Shown piece after piece: positions 24,010 to 33,688 of a stretch of 64,000 nt of DNA; position 1 is the first letter of the stretch, and each line of letters starts with the position of its first letter. Under the pieces are notes generated by a model. The model saw nothing but the letters and a program-made list of their open reading frames with translations. It was not told the DNA's origin and made no database searches. The DNA lies in contig NZ_SMAI01000011.1 of NCBI RefSeq assembly GCF_004346185.1, positions 1 through 64,000 on the forward strand. Direction: 5' to 3'. Source of the DNA: Aquabacter spiritensis. GTDB taxonomy: Bacteria > Pseudomonadota > Alphaproteobacteria > Rhizobiales > Xanthobacteraceae. The position numbers and the translations under genes are program-made.

Positions 24010-25146
24010 TCAGTCGGGCGCCGGGAGGTTGAACGGCCACGCATTCTCAAGGCAGGGGAACATGCGTTCGGCCCGCGCCACGATCAGAAGATCCGGCTTG
24101 AACTTGCGCGCCTGAGCGAAGTCGAAATCGCACGCGCCGAACGTCGTCTGGCTGAAATGCATCCACCCCGCCTCGGCGACCGGGGTGAAGGCGAACAGAT
24201 AGGGCCAGGAGCGCACCGTATAGGAATCGCCAATGATCAGGACGCGCGGACCCGTCTCGGCATAGCGGATGGAAAATCCGTTGAAGAGCCGGGATTCGTG
24301 GTTGGTCTCGAACGCCTGATCGGACCGCGTGCCGACGGCCTTCAGATGCAGCGCCTGGTTCTCGTCCGGATGCGGCGGCGCGCGCCGGAGGCTGCGGGCG
24401 AGGTCGCCGAGCGGATAAGGCTGCATCGGCCCGACGAGTTCGGCCTCGCTGACCTGCCAGTCGGGATGGCCTGCGGCACGCATCGTCGCATTGAAGGCGA
24501 GCACCGTGCTGCGGTTGTTCCAGTGGGAATCGTTGACGAGATATTTGCGCGGATCGGGTGAGGCTTTGAGCACGTCCCGCAGATCCACCGCGACGATCCC
24601 GCGGGTCTTCAGCTCGTCCAGAATATAGGAATATTCCGTCCGGCGCTGCGGAAGGCGGTCCTGCCATTCCGGCAATTCCCCGACATCCACCGACTGCGCA
24701 TTGGGCGGCAGCGCGACCACGAGTTCGGCGCCCTGCGGGGCGAGTTCGCGCTTCAGGGCGGTCATCAATGCCGCGAACCGCTCGACCGCTTCGGTCCGGA
24801 AAAGAGCACCGGCCGACTGGGCCGGCGCCTCCTGCCCGGCCCAGAACAGCTGACCGTTGCGGCCCTCATAGACCGGCCCGGTCTCCGGCGCGCCCGCCCA
24901 GTCGCGGATCTCCCCGCGCAGCAAAGGCAGGCTCGCCCGGAAGCCGAAATTGTCCTGGAGATAGAAGCCGAGCCGCTGAAGCGCGCCATGCGCCTGATGA
25001 TACCAGGGCGCGTCCGGCGCCTTCTGGCCGCCGCGCCAGATGAAGCGACCCGAGGGGTCGGGGATCAGATTGCTGAGCAGCAGCAGGCCGACAATGCCGA
25101 CGACGAGAGCACCCATATAGCGGCGAGAGGGGAGCAGCAGCGGCAT
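24010..25146 (-). CDS. AlgJ/AlgX-like SGNH O-acetyltransferase
   Basis: A 378-residue protein with an N-terminal membrane anchor (residues 11-27) and a periplasmic SGNH-type domain. The serine motif is LIIGDSYTVRSWPY (near 298), and the Asp-His pair appears in LVNDSHWNNRSTVLAFN (near 220). Such proteins move acetyl groups, passed across the membrane by an MBOAT partner, onto an exported polysaccharide. The partner is encoded immediately upstream, three bases away. The recipient polymer is unknown; no alginate genes are in the window. Confidence 0.88.
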   Translation of the reverse strand: MPLLLPSRRYMGALVVGIVGLLLLSNLIPDPSGRFIWRGGQKAPDAPWYHQAHGALQRLGFYLQDNFGFRASLPLLRGEIRDWAGAPETGPVYEGRNGQLFWAGQEAPAQSAGALFRTEAVERFAALMTALKRELAPQGAELVVALPPNAQSVDVGELPEWQDRLPQRRTEYSYILDELKTRGIVAVDLRDVLKASPDPRKYLVNDSHWNNRSTVLAFNATMRAAGHPDWQVSEAELVGPMQPYPLGDLARSLRRAPPHPDENQALHLKAVGTRSDQAFETNHESRLFNGFSIRYAETGPRVLIIGDSYTVRSWPYLFAFTPVAEAGWMHFSQTTFGACDFDFAQARKFKPDLLIVARAERMFPCLENAWPFNLPAPD

Positions 25147-25149
25147 GGG

Positions 25150-26556
25150 TCAAAACCGATAATATAGGAACGGAGCGGCCGGGCCGCCGCCGATCCACAG
25201 GACGCTGACGATCATGATGGCCGCGACCATGGCATAATCGAGGATGGCGACCACCGGCCGCAGAGCGGGCGCGGTGCGCAGGCGCGGCCATTTCCAGAGC
25301 CCGATCAGCCCGCCGACGATCAAGGCCGCCGCCGACAGCGGGTAGAGCCCGGCGCCGATCGCGAAGCTGAACCCACCCACCCCGTTGAGCCCGAACAGGC
25401 CGGCGAACATTTCCAGCGCGCCGTCGAAGGTCTCGGCGCGGAACCACACCCAGCCGAGCAGGACGGCGAGGAAGGTGTAGAGATGCGCCACAGCCTTCGG
25501 CCCGCGCGCCAGATGCCGGCCGAGAAAGGCCCGCTCCAGCACCAGGAAGGCGCCGTGATGCGCGCCCCAGATCACGAAGTTCCAGCTCGCCCCGTGCCAA
25601 AGCCCGCACAGCAGGAAGACCGCCCAGAGATTGGCATAGGTCCGCCCCAGCCCGCGCCGGTTGCCGCCGAGCGTGATATAGACATAATCGCGCAGCCAGG
25701 ACGACAGGCTCATGTGCCAGCGCCGCCAGAATTCGGTGATGCTGCGCGCGGCATAGGGAATGCGGAAGTTGCGCGGCAGCGTGAACCCGACCATCACGCC
25801 GAGGCCCACGGCCATGGCGGAATAGCCGCCGAAATCGAAATAGATCTGGATCGCGTAGGCATAGACCCCGAGCCAGGCGTCGATCAGGCTCGGATTCGAG
25901 GTGCCGTCGAACACCGCGGCGACCAAGGGCGCGACCTCGTCGGCGATCATCACCTTCCAGGCGAGGCCGATGGCGAACATGCGCGCCCCGGCCGAGAATC
26001 GCCCCCAGGTGGTGCGCCGCCGGCCGAGTTGCCGCGCGACCGTCGAATACCGGACGATCGGACCCGCCACCAATTGGGGAAACATCGTCATATAGAGGAT
26101 GAACTGGAGCGGATCCCGGTTCGCCCGCACCCTGCCCTTGTAGATATCCGCGATGTAGGAAATCGCATGGAAGGAATAGAACGAGATGCCCAAGGGAAGG
26201 TCGAAGTGCGGAACCGGAATGCGCACGTCGAACGGCATCAGAAGCGCGTCGATATTGTCGAGGATGAAGGACGTATATTTGAACACGCCTAGGAGCGCGA
26301 CGTTGAAGACGACCCCCCACACCAGGACCTTCTTGCGCGCATCACCCACGCGCCCATCGATCGCGAGCGCGACGCGGTAGTTCACGAAGATCGAGAATAG
26401 AAGCAGCAGGAGATGCGGGGTATAGCCCGCCGAATAGAAGATCAGCGAGAAGACGACAAAAATCGCATTGCGAGTCTTGATGGTCTTCGCAACAAAATAC
26501 AGGACCAGGAACAGCGGCAGGAAATAGAAGAGGAACTGGATCGAGGCGAACGTCAT
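25150..26556 (-). CDS. MBOAT-family O-acyltransferase (AlgI-like)
   Basis: A 468-residue membrane protein with ten or more hydrophobic segments. MBOAT landmarks are LPLGISFYSFHAISYIADIY, FPQLVAGPIVRY, ITEFWRRWHMSLSSWLRDYVYI (quoted as FWRRWHMSLSSWLRDY) and the catalytic His in LCGLWHGASWNFVIWGA. It carries acyl groups from the cytoplasm to a periplasmic acetyltransferase, the AlgJ-like protein downstream. The start MTFASIQFLFYFLPLFL at 26556 is the family's normal start; the frame continues to 26598. Confidence 0.93.
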   Translation of the reverse strand: MTFASIQFLFYFLPLFLVLYFVAKTIKTRNAIFVVFSLIFYSAGYTPHLLLLLFSIFVNYRVALAIDGRVGDARKKVLVWGVVFNVALLGVFKYTSFILDNIDALLMPFDVRIPVPHFDLPLGISFYSFHAISYIADIYKGRVRANRDPLQFILYMTMFPQLVAGPIVRYSTVARQLGRRRTTWGRFSAGARMFAIGLAWKVMIADEVAPLVAAVFDGTSNPSLIDAWLGVYAYAIQIYFDFGGYSAMAVGLGVMVGFTLPRNFRIPYAARSITEFWRRWHMSLSSWLRDYVYITLGGNRRGLGRTYANLWAVFLLCGLWHGASWNFVIWGAHHGAFLVLERAFLGRHLARGPKAVAHLYTFLAVLLGWVWFRAETFDGALEMFAGLFGLNGVGGFSFAIGAGLYPLSAAALIVGGLIGLWKWPRLRTAPALRPVVAILDYAMVAAIMIVSVLWIGGGPAAPFLYYRF

Positions 26557-26687
26557 GCCGGCGCTGAGGTCCGATGGAGAGGGACCTTGCAATGCCATCC
26601 TTTCTCCCGTTCGGCAACCCGACCGGCCGAGGAAGCTTGCGCGCCCGGCCGCTGGCCCTATCGTGGCGACAAAGTCGGAGCCCGCTC

Positions 26688-27476
26688 ATGCGCATCGCCA
26701 CCTGGAACGTGAACTCCATCCGCCAGCGCCTCGACCATGCCGTGCGCTGGCTCGGCGAGGCCGCGCCCGACGTCGTCTGCCTGCAGGAGATCAAATGCCA
26801 GGACGAGGCGTTTCCGCGCGAGGCGTTCGAGGCGCTCGGCTATAATGTGGCGGTGCACGGCCAGAAGGGGTTCAACGGGGTGGCCCTGCTCTCCAAGCTG
26901 CCGCTGGAGGACGTCACCACGGGCTTGCCCGGCGACGATCTCGACGTGCAGTCCCGCTTCATCGAGGCGGTGGTCTCGGTGAAGGGCGCGGCGGTGCGCA
27001 TCTGCTGTCTCTATCTGCCGAACGGCAACCCGCCGGACACCGAGAAATATCCCTACAAGCTAGGATTCATGGCACGTCTGCGCGCCCTCGCCGCCCGGCG
27101 CCTGGCGCTGGAAGAGGCCTTCGTTCTCGCCGGCGATTTCAACGTGATCCCGACCGCGATCGACGCGGCCGACCCCGCCGCCTGGGTGAACGATGCACTC
27201 TATCTCCCCGCGACCCGCGCCGCGTTCCGCGATCTCGTCCATCTCGGCCTCACCGATGCGGTGCGGGCGACCTCGGATGCGGAGCGGCTGTTCAGCTTCT
27301 GGGACTACCAGGCGGGCGCCTGGCAACGCGATCTCGGCATCCGCATCGACCACCTCCTGCTCTCGCCGCAGGCGGCAGACCGCCTGATCGCGGCCGGAAT
27401 CGACAAGCATGTGCGCAGTTGGGAGAAGCCCTCGGACCATGTGCCGGTCTGGGCGGATCTCGCGATCGCCGCATAG
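26688..27476 (+). CDS. xthA: Exodeoxyribonuclease III
   Basis: A 262-residue EEP-fold nuclease for abasic-site and 3'-end repair. Motifs: MRIATWNVNSIRQRL, DVVCLQEIKCQD with the metal-binding Glu, YLPNGNPPDTEKYPYK, LAGDFNVIPTAIDA, FSFWDYQAGAWQRDLGIRIDHLL and the C-terminal SDHVPVWADL with the catalytic His. The ATG at 26688 follows CGGAG. It is divergent from the MBOAT gene. Confidence 0.95.
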   Translation: MRIATWNVNSIRQRLDHAVRWLGEAAPDVVCLQEIKCQDEAFPREAFEALGYNVAVHGQKGFNGVALLSKLPLEDVTTGLPGDDLDVQSRFIEAVVSVKGAAVRICCLYLPNGNPPDTEKYPYKLGFMARLRALAARRLALEEAFVLAGDFNVIPTAIDAADPAAWVNDALYLPATRAAFRDLVHLGLTDAVRATSDAERLFSFWDYQAGAWQRDLGIRIDHLLLSPQAADRLIAAGIDKHVRSWEKPSDHVPVWADLAIAA

Positions 27477-27528
27477 CGGGGCCGCGGGCCGAAGGGCCCG
27501 TGCGCCGGAGCGCCGGGCCCCCTCCACG

Positions 27529-27900
27529 TCACTTGAAGGTGGCCGAGGTGGTATCGGTCTTGCGGTTGTAGCGGATCGTGATCTGCCGCACCGCGCAGAG
27601 GTCGATATTGGTCCAGACGGCGCTGGAATCGTCGTCGTCATAGACAACTTTGAGATCCCAGCGGCAGGTGCGCACGCCACGCTCGAAGATGATATTCGAC
27701 GCCTCACCGTTCTCGAGAATATCCATTCCCAAAACGTCTTCTTCCCAATCGTCCGACTTGGTGGGAGAGACGTAGACTTCGCTGATGTCGTAGCCGGTCC
27801 TGTTGACCAGCTCGAAGTTCTGCTTCGCCGCCGCAACCGGACCAGCCCAGGCGACAAAGGCGGCGGTGACAACGCCGACAGCCATCGACGCATATCTCAT
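27529..27900 (-). CDS. Small periplasmic protein of unknown function
   Basis: A 123-residue protein with a signal peptide (residues 1-24, cut after PVAAA). The mature part contains FELVNRTGYDISEVYVSP, DDWEEDVLGMDIL, ITIRYNRKTDTTSATFK and two cysteines (in RTCRWDLKVVY and DLCAVRQ) that may form a disulfide. It belongs to a conserved alphaproteobacterial family sometimes mislabelled as argininosuccinate lyase. The fold suggests a small beta-sandwich. Function unknown. Confidence 0.8.
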   Translation of the reverse strand: MRYASMAVGVVTAAFVAWAGPVAAAKQNFELVNRTGYDISEVYVSPTKSDDWEEDVLGMDILENGEASNIIFERGVRTCRWDLKVVYDDDDSSAVWTNIDLCAVRQITIRYNRKTDTTSATFK

Positions 27901-28034
27901 CTTGGTGACCCCCGATATTTCCCCCGCGGGACTTTAGCGTATGAGCGGAATTGCGCGCGAGCTCAATTGCGGCATGTTGGCAGGGGACCGGAGAACCCGG
28001 CCGGGCAAGAGAAAGTGCCCCGGAAAAACCGGCA

Positions 28035-28059
28035 GGCCGGGCCTCGCGGCCCGGCTTTT
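28035..28059. terminator. Hairpin terminator, possibly bidirectional
   Basis: GCCGGGCC (28036-28043), loop TCGC, GGCCCGGC (28048-28055), then TTTTAT on the plus strand. It lies 43 bases past the stop of the metallo-hydrolase gene, whose transcript meets the same stem followed by CTGCCGGTTTTT. Confidence 0.65.
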
Positions 28060-28102
28060 ATGAATGGACTCTTATAAATACGTTCGCAGAACCCGACGGA
28101 CC

Positions 28103-28813
28103 TCAGATATCGAACGCGACGCCCGGTTTCGGGACGACGACCTGTGTGGTGTGGCCCTCCAGGGCCGCGACGAAGCCGGAGGCATCCTTCGCGAGCGGCG
28201 GAAAGGAGGCGTAATGGCACGGCACCACGGTCTCGACATTGAGGAAGCGCCGCACCGCAAGTGCCGCGGTCTCCGGTCCCATCGTGAAGCGGTCGCCGAT
28301 CGGCACAAACGCCACCTTCGGCTTGTGGATCTCGCTGATCAGCGCCATGTCCGAGAAGATATCGGTGTCGCCGAGATGCCAGATCGCCGGCTCGCCGGGG
28401 GCCTTGACGATCAGGCCGGAGGGATTGCCGAGATAGACCGGATTCGCCCCGCCGCCGCCGGAAGAATGGTCGGCCCGCACCATGGTCACGGTGAAGCCGT
28501 CGAGCGCGATGGTCCCGCCGGTATTCATCATCTGGAGGGCGTCGAGGCCTTCGCCGCCGAGATAGCCGCAGATTTCGGCGTTCGCCACCACCGGCACCGT
28601 ACGCCCCGAGCCTGCCGCCTGCTTCACGATCGGCACCGTGTCGCCGAGATGATCGCCATGGCCGTGGGTGAGGAGGATGTGGGTCACGCCGTGGGCGGCC
28701 TCCTCGACCGAGCCGGTGAAGGCCGGATTGCCTGTGAAAAACGGGTCGATCAGCACCACTTTGCCGGCGAATTCCAGCCGGAAGGCCGCGTGTCCGTACC
28801 AAATGATCTTCAT
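28103..28813 (-). CDS. Metal-dependent hydrolase, UPF0173 (metallo-beta-lactamase fold)
   Basis: A 236-residue protein. The zinc-binding HxHxDH motif is in ILLTHGHGDHLGDTVP. Further ligands are seen in MVRADHSS, WHLGDTDIFSDM and VVPCHYASFPPL. It starts MKIIWYGHAAFRLEFAGKVVLIDPFFTGNP (quoted as MKIIWYGHAAFRLEF), typical of UPF0173. Its substrate is unknown. Confidence 0.92.
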   Translation of the reverse strand: MKIIWYGHAAFRLEFAGKVVLIDPFFTGNPAFTGSVEEAAHGVTHILLTHGHGDHLGDTVPIVKQAAGSGRTVPVVANAEICGYLGGEGLDALQMMNTGGTIALDGFTVTMVRADHSSGGGGANPVYLGNPSGLIVKAPGEPAIWHLGDTDIFSDMALISEIHKPKVAFVPIGDRFTMGPETAALAVRRFLNVETVVPCHYASFPPLAKDASGFVAALEGHTTQVVVPKPGVAFDI

Positions 28814-28989
28814 GAGCGGTGCCTCTTATGATCTGCAATGGGGCTGCGGCGGGAGCATGCCGAAGCCGCTCCCCGAGCGCAACGCAGCCCGGCGATATGG
28901 CGTCAACGCCGGATTCAAGACCGGAACGCCGCGCACCCATCCACCGTTCCGATCTCGCCGCCGCGTGCACGGCGTGATAGCGAGGCGGG

Positions 28990-29493
28990 ATGAATTCGGC
29001 CGCCCCCGCCCTCGTCCTGCCGCTCGCCGAACTGGCGCCCCATTTGCCGGAACGCGGCACCCTGATCGGCCTCGATCTCGGGACCAAGACCATCGGGGTC
29101 GCCGCCTGCGATCCCGACCGGCGTCTCGCGACGGGGGTGGAAACGGTCCGCCGGGCCAAATTCACCGCCGATGCCGCGCGCCTCGTCGCCTTGGCGGGCG
29201 AGCGCAAGGCGGTCGCCTATGTGCTCGGCCTGCCTTTGAATATGGACGCCAGCGAAGGGCCGCGGGCTCAGGCGAGTCGTGCTTTCGCGCGCAATTTCGC
29301 CCGGTTGTCCGGACTGCCGATCGCTTTGTGGGACGAGCGCCTGTCGACGGCTGCGGCCGAGCGCGCCTTGATCGCCGCCGATATGAGCCGCGCCCGCCGG
29401 GCGGAAGTGATCGACCAGCACGCCGCGGCCTACATTCTGGACGGTGCCCTCACCTTCCTGCGGCGGAGCGCGGTGCTGCGGGGCGAAGCATGA
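28990..29493 (+). CDS. ruvX: YqgF/RuvX family Holliday-junction resolvase-like nuclease
   Basis: A 167-residue RNase H-fold protein with the family signature GTLIGLDLGTKTIGVAACD, the mid Glu-containing LWDERLSTAAAERAL, and the late Asp in EVIDQHAAAYILDGAL. The family works in pre-16S rRNA 5' maturation (shown for E. coli YqgF) and was predicted to be a resolvase. It is divergent from the UPF0173 gene. Confidence 0.92.
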   Translation: MNSAAPALVLPLAELAPHLPERGTLIGLDLGTKTIGVAACDPDRRLATGVETVRRAKFTADAARLVALAGERKAVAYVLGLPLNMDASEGPRAQASRAFARNFARLSGLPIALWDERLSTAAAERALIAADMSRARRAEVIDQHAAAYILDGALTFLRRSAVLRGEA

Positions 29494-29607
29494 ACGCCCC
29501 TGAAATCGCGATTCGCGCTGCTTCCGGTCCCCACCCGTTCCCCCTCGCTATCCTTCGCCTGTCCCGTTACGGGACGAACCTGCCCCCTCTCAGCCCGTAA
29601 GCGAAAA

Positions 29608-30543
29608 ATGTCGGCGATCCTCAACGCCTTGGTGCCGGTCACCTTGGTCATCGTGCTCGGCCTCGTCCTGCGCCGCACGCTCCTGCGCGAAACGAGCTAT
29701 TGGTTCGGACTGGAGCAACTCACCTATTTCGTCCTGTTCCCCGCGCTGCTCACCGTCTCGGCCATCAAGGCCGACCTGTCCAAGGTCTCCTTTGCGGGCG
29801 TCGTCGGCGCCTATGCGCTGATGCTCCTTCTGCTCGGGGCGGCGGTGCTCGCGCTGCGCCCCGTGCTGCAGCGGCGAATGGGGGTGGACGGCCCCGCTTT
29901 CACCTCGCTTTTCCAAGGCGTGGTGCGCTGGAACACCTATCTCTCGCTCGCCATCGCAGACGGTCTGTTCGGTGCCGAAGGCGTGGCGGTGGCAGCGGTC
30001 ACGCTGGTCTGCCTGATCCCGATGGTGAACGTGATGGTGGTCGGCGTCCTGGCCCGCCATGCCAGCGCGACGCCCCGCATGTCGGGGATCGTCCAACAAT
30101 TGGTGCGCAACCCGCTGATCTGGTCCTGCGCCGCCGGGATGGCGATCAACCTCTCGGGCCTTCCCGTTCCTGCCGCCGCGATCGAATTCGGCGAAGTCCT
30201 CGGCGCCGCCTCCCTGGCCACCGGCCTCCTGGTCGTCGGCGCCGGACTGTCTTTGCGCGATCTGGTGCGGCCTCGACCGGTCACCTTCCTCGCCACAGGC
30301 CTGCAATTGCTGGTGAAGCCGGCGGCGACCTTCGCCATCGGCTTCGCCTTCGGCCTGCGGGGAATGGAACTGACGGTGATCACGCTTCTGGCGGCTGTTC
30401 CGTCGGCGCCGACCGGCTATGTCCTGGCGCGGCAGATGGGCGGCGACGCCCCTCTGCTCGCCGAAATCCTCTCGGTCCAGATCGTCGCCGCCGCCGTGAC
30501 GCTCCCGCTGGTGGCGATTACGGCCACGGCGCTCGGCGCTTGA
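29608..30543 (+). CDS. AEC-family transporter (auxin efflux carrier fold)
   Basis: A 311-residue protein with about ten membrane segments in two halves. Family traits are the N-terminal LNALVPVTLVIVLGLVLRR, TYFVLFPALLTVSAI near residue 45, and the C-terminal AAVPSAPTGYVLARQMGG. Bacterial AEC proteins export dicarboxylates or amino-acid derivatives; the substrate is open. It starts 114 bases after ruvX and may share its transcript. Confidence 0.9.
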   Translation: MSAILNALVPVTLVIVLGLVLRRTLLRETSYWFGLEQLTYFVLFPALLTVSAIKADLSKVSFAGVVGAYALMLLLLGAAVLALRPVLQRRMGVDGPAFTSLFQGVVRWNTYLSLAIADGLFGAEGVAVAAVTLVCLIPMVNVMVVGVLARHASATPRMSGIVQQLVRNPLIWSCAAGMAINLSGLPVPAAAIEFGEVLGAASLATGLLVVGAGLSLRDLVRPRPVTFLATGLQLLVKPAATFAIGFAFGLRGMELTVITLLAAVPSAPTGYVLARQMGGDAPLLAEILSVQIVAAAVTLPLVAITATALGA

Positions 30544-30599
30544 CGGGCGCGATCACGGGTCGGACCGGTCGCCGGACCGCCCGTGGCTTGGGGCGGCGC

Positions 30600-31043
30600 T
30601 CAGCACGCGCCCCAATAGCCGAAGCCGCGATCGTCGGTCTCGTGCCAGCACCGGGCCGGCGCCATATAGGCGCGCGGCGGCGGGGCATAATAGGTCGGTG
30701 CCGGCGCGTAATAAGCTGGCGGGGGCGCGTAATAGACCGGCGGCGGGGGGGCATAATAGACCTGTGGCTGGGAGGCCGCCGCGGCAAGCGCCGCGCCGCC
30801 GATAATGCCGGCCGCGATGCCGGCGCCGACCGCCGCACCATTGTTCCAGCCGCCGCAATTCCAGCAGCCGCCGCGCCAGCCGCCCGGGCCCCAATAGCCG
30901 ACATTCACGACGTTCGCGGATGCCGCCGGGGCGACCGACAGGGCACCGGTGCCGAGCGCGGCGGAAAAAGCGGGGGACATGCCGGCGGTGCCGAGCGCCG
31001 CGACGAAAGCGAGGGCCGCAAAGCTCTTCGTAAGGATGGCCAT
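30600..31043 (-). CDS. Secreted low-complexity protein with YYAPPP repeats
   Basis: A 147-residue protein. The signal peptide (residues 1-28) is followed by a Gly/Trp/Cys-rich patch (YWGPGGWRGGCWNCGGWNNG), a hydrophobic glycine-zipper-like segment (VGAGIAAGIIGGAALAAAA) and five imperfect YYAPPP repeats (about residues 95-130). It ends with two further cysteines (RCWHETD and YWGAC). Such small proteins are frequent in Rhizobiales envelopes; none has a known role that I can assign. Confidence 0.75.
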   Translation of the reverse strand: MAILTKSFAALAFVAALGTAGMSPAFSAALGTGALSVAPAASANVVNVGYWGPGGWRGGCWNCGGWNNGAAVGAGIAAGIIGGAALAAAASQPQVYYAPPPPVYYAPPPAYYAPAPTYYAPPPRAYMAPARCWHETDDRGFGYWGAC

Positions 31044-31358
31044 GATTCAAGTCTCCGATGACCCGTAGGCGGCCTTTACGTCTCCGCCGCGGGCCCTGTC
31101 CCGTGCAGGATAGAGGTTTCCGGACGCTCCGGCACCACGCCTTCTCTCTGCTCCGACGAATATCTTTATAGTCTACTGAATAGGATCTGAACCGAATGAG
31201 GCCCTGCGGTGGAGGCACGTCCCACTTCGTGGCGACATTTGGCTCTGTTCATCCATTCCGGCCAATTCCGGCGGAAAGATGAAGAAAACTCCGAATGCCC
31301 CCGCTTCAGTTCCGCGCTTGCCGGGGCGGCCTGTGTTCTTTAAAGCCTCGGGCTTGCC
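31044..31358. other. Intergenic region with divergent promoters before pyrB
   Basis: No gene is supported. It includes an AT-rich patch around 31155-31190 and a short hairpin CCGGCCAATTCCGG near 31259-31272. It must hold the promoters of pyrB and of the secreted protein gene, but no leader-peptide or PyrR-type attenuator is evident. Confidence 0.4.
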
Positions 31359-32306
31359 ATGCATGCGCCCTCCGCCTTCACCCTCGAACGCCGCGACCTG
31401 ATCGGCATCGAGGGCCTGTCCGCCGCCGAGATCCTCGGCCTTCTGGATTTGGCGGAGGAATTCGTCGATCTCAACCGCCAGATCGAGAAGAAGCGCACCA
31501 CTCTGCGCGGACGCACCCAAATCAATCTGTTCTTCGAGGCCTCCACCCGAACCCAGGCGTCGTTCGAGATCGCCGGCAAGCGGCTCGGCGCCGACGTCAT
31601 GAACATGTCGGTCGGAACCTCCTCGGTGAAGAAGGGCGAAACCCTCATCGACACCGCGATGACGCTGAACGCGATGCATCCCGACATTCTGGTCGTGCGC
31701 CACCATGCCTCCGGCGCGGTCGCTCTGCTCGCCCGCAAGGTGGATTGCTGCGTCGTCAATGCCGGTGACGGCGCCCACGAGCACCCGACCCAGGCGCTTC
31801 TGGACGCGCTCACAATCCGCCGCAACAAGGGCCGGATTCAGGGGCTGACCGTCGCCATCTGCGGCGACGTCCTGCATTCCCGGGTCGCGCGCTCCAACAT
31901 GCTTCTGCTTTCGACGCTCGGCGCGCGGGTGCGGGTCGTGGCGCCCTCCTCGCTGCTGCCGGCGGGCATCGAACAATATGGCGTCGAGGTTCACCGCTCG
32001 ATGGAGAGCGGCCTCGCGGACGCCGACATCGTCATGATGCTGCGGCTCCAGCGCGAGCGGATGGCCGGCTCCTTCATTCCCTCGGTGAAGGAATATTTCC
32101 ATTATTTCGGCCTCGACGAGGCCAAGCTGCACCATGCCAGGCCCGACGCGCTCGTCATGCATCCGGGCCCGATGAATCGCGGCGTCGAGATCGATTCCGC
32201 GGTCGCCGACGGTCCACGGTCGCTGATCCGCGAACAGGTGGAAATGGGCGTTGCGGTCCGCATGGCCGTCCTCGATGCTCTGGCGCGGAAGCTGCCCAAT
32301 GCGTGA
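31359..32306 (+). CDS. pyrB: Aspartate carbamoyltransferase catalytic subunit
   Basis: A 315-residue enzyme forming N-carbamoyl-aspartate in pyrimidine synthesis. Carbamoyl-phosphate site: [20 protein letters not shown]. Other motifs: [26 protein letters not shown] and the aspartate site in LRLQRERM and [12 protein letters not shown]. No pyrI lies beside it. The gene overlaps the dihydroorotase-like gene by 8 bases, the layout of ATCases that need a dihydroorotase-like partner for assembly. Confidence 0.97.
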   Translation: MHAPSAFTLERRDLIGIEGLSAAEILGLLDLAEEFVDLNRQIEKKRTTLRGRTQINLFFEASTRTQASFEIAGKRLGADVMNMSVGTSSVKKGETLIDTAMTLNAMHPDILVVRHHASGAVALLARKVDCCVVNAGDGAHEHPTQALLDALTIRRNKGRIQGLTVAICGDVLHSRVARSNMLLLSTLGARVRVVAPSSLLPAGIEQYGVEVHRSMESGLADADIVMMLRLQRERMAGSFIPSVKEYFHYFGLDEAKLHHARPDALVMHPGPMNRGVEIDSAVADGPRSLIREQVEMGVAVRMAVLDALARKLPNA

Positions 32307-33609
32307 GACCGGACGCGCCGTCCCTCCCCCTTTGATGCTGGTTCATGCCCGCATCGTCGATCCCTCGCGCGGCTCCGACTTCCACGGCGACCTCTTCGTC
32401 TCCGACGGCATCATCCGGGACGCCGCCTTCGGTCTGGCGGCCGGCGGCATTCCGGACGGTGCGGAGGTGGTCGATTGCCGCGGCGCGGTGGTCGCGCCCG
32501 GCCTCGTCGACATGCGCGCCTTCATCGGCGAACCCGGCGCCGAGCACCGCGAGACCCTGGCGTCCGCGAGCCACGCGGCGGCGGCGGGCGGGGTCACGAC
32601 CATCGTGTGCCAGCCGGATACCGATCCGCCGGTGGACGATCCCGCCATCGTCGACTTCATCCTGCGGCGCGCGCGCGACACGGCGGTGGTGCGCATCCAT
32701 CCCATGGCCACCGTGACCAAGGGCCGGCGCGGCGAGGAGATGACCGAGATCGGCCTGCTCCAGGCCGCCGGCGCGGTGGCGTTTACCGACGGCGCCCGCT
32801 CGCTCGCCAGCGCGCAGGTGCTGCGCCGCGCCCTGACTTATGCCCGCGATTTCGACGCGCTGATCGCCCATCATACCGAAGACGCCACGATGTCCGTGGG
32901 CGCGATGAACGAAGGCGCCTTCGCCTCCCGCCTCGGCCTGCCGGGCATTCCGAAATCGGCCGAGACCATCGTCCTCGAGCGCGATCTGCGGCTCGTCGCC
33001 GGAACGCGCGGGCGCTATCATGCCGCTTCTCTGACCTGCGCGGAATCGCTCGACGTGCTTGCCCGCGCCAAGGAACAGGGCCTGCCCGTGAGCGCCGCCG
33101 CGAGCATCAACCATTTGTGCTTCAACGAGCGCGACATCGGCGAATACCGGACCTTCTTCAAGGTGTCCCCGCCGCTGCGCGCCGAGGACGACCGGCAGGC
33201 GCTGGTGCGCGCTTTGGCCTCCGGCCTGATCGACGTGGTGGTCTCCGACCACAACCCGCAGGATGTCGAGGTCAAGCGCCTGCCCTTCGCCGAGGCCGAG
33301 CCGGGCGCCATCGGCATCGAGACGCTGCTCTCCGCCGCGCTGCGCCTGGTTCATTCGGACGAGGTCGACCTCGTCAATCTGCTGCGGGCGCTTTCGACCC
33401 GCCCGGCCGAGCTGCTCGGTTTGCGTGCCGGCACGCTGCGCCCCGGCGCGCCGGCCGACATCGTCGTGTTCGACCTCGACCAGGCCTGGGTGCTCGATCC
33501 CGCCCAGCTCAAATCGCGCTCGCGCAATACCCCGTTCGACGAAGCGCGCATGACTGGGCGCGTCCTTCGCACCCTCGTTGCCGGCCGGACGGTCTACGAA
33601 TACGTTTGA
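32299..33609 (+). CDS. pyrC: Dihydroorotase-like protein, probably non-catalytic ATCase partner
   Basis: A 436-residue amidohydrolase-fold protein related to type I dihydroorotase. The usual metal-binding HxH after GLVDM is replaced by Arg73-Ala-Phe75 ([20 protein letters not shown]). The late DHAPH motif reads SDHNPQD. These losses suggest it cannot hold the active-site metals and acts like PyrX (PyrC') of Pseudomonas, supporting the PyrB assembly. An active dihydroorotase should be encoded elsewhere. Overlap with pyrB indicates coupled translation. Confidence 0.88.
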   Translation: MRETGRAVPPPLMLVHARIVDPSRGSDFHGDLFVSDGIIRDAAFGLAAGGIPDGAEVVDCRGAVVAPGLVDMRAFIGEPGAEHRETLASASHAAAAGGVTTIVCQPDTDPPVDDPAIVDFILRRARDTAVVRIHPMATVTKGRRGEEMTEIGLLQAAGAVAFTDGARSLASAQVLRRALTYARDFDALIAHHTEDATMSVGAMNEGAFASRLGLPGIPKSAETIVLERDLRLVAGTRGRYHAASLTCAESLDVLARAKEQGLPVSAAASINHLCFNERDIGEYRTFFKVSPPLRAEDDRQALVRALASGLIDVVVSDHNPQDVEVKRLPFAEAEPGAIGIETLLSAALRLVHSDEVDLVNLLRALSTRPAELLGLRAGTLRPGAPADIVVFDLDQAWVLDPAQLKSRSRNTPFDEARMTGRVLRTLVAGRTVYEYV

Positions 33610-33688
33610 GACGGGATCCGGTCCGGCGGTAAACTGGCACTGCGAGGCCGGTCCACCGCCTTCCCTCCTATTGCCGCCGGCGCCTGAC

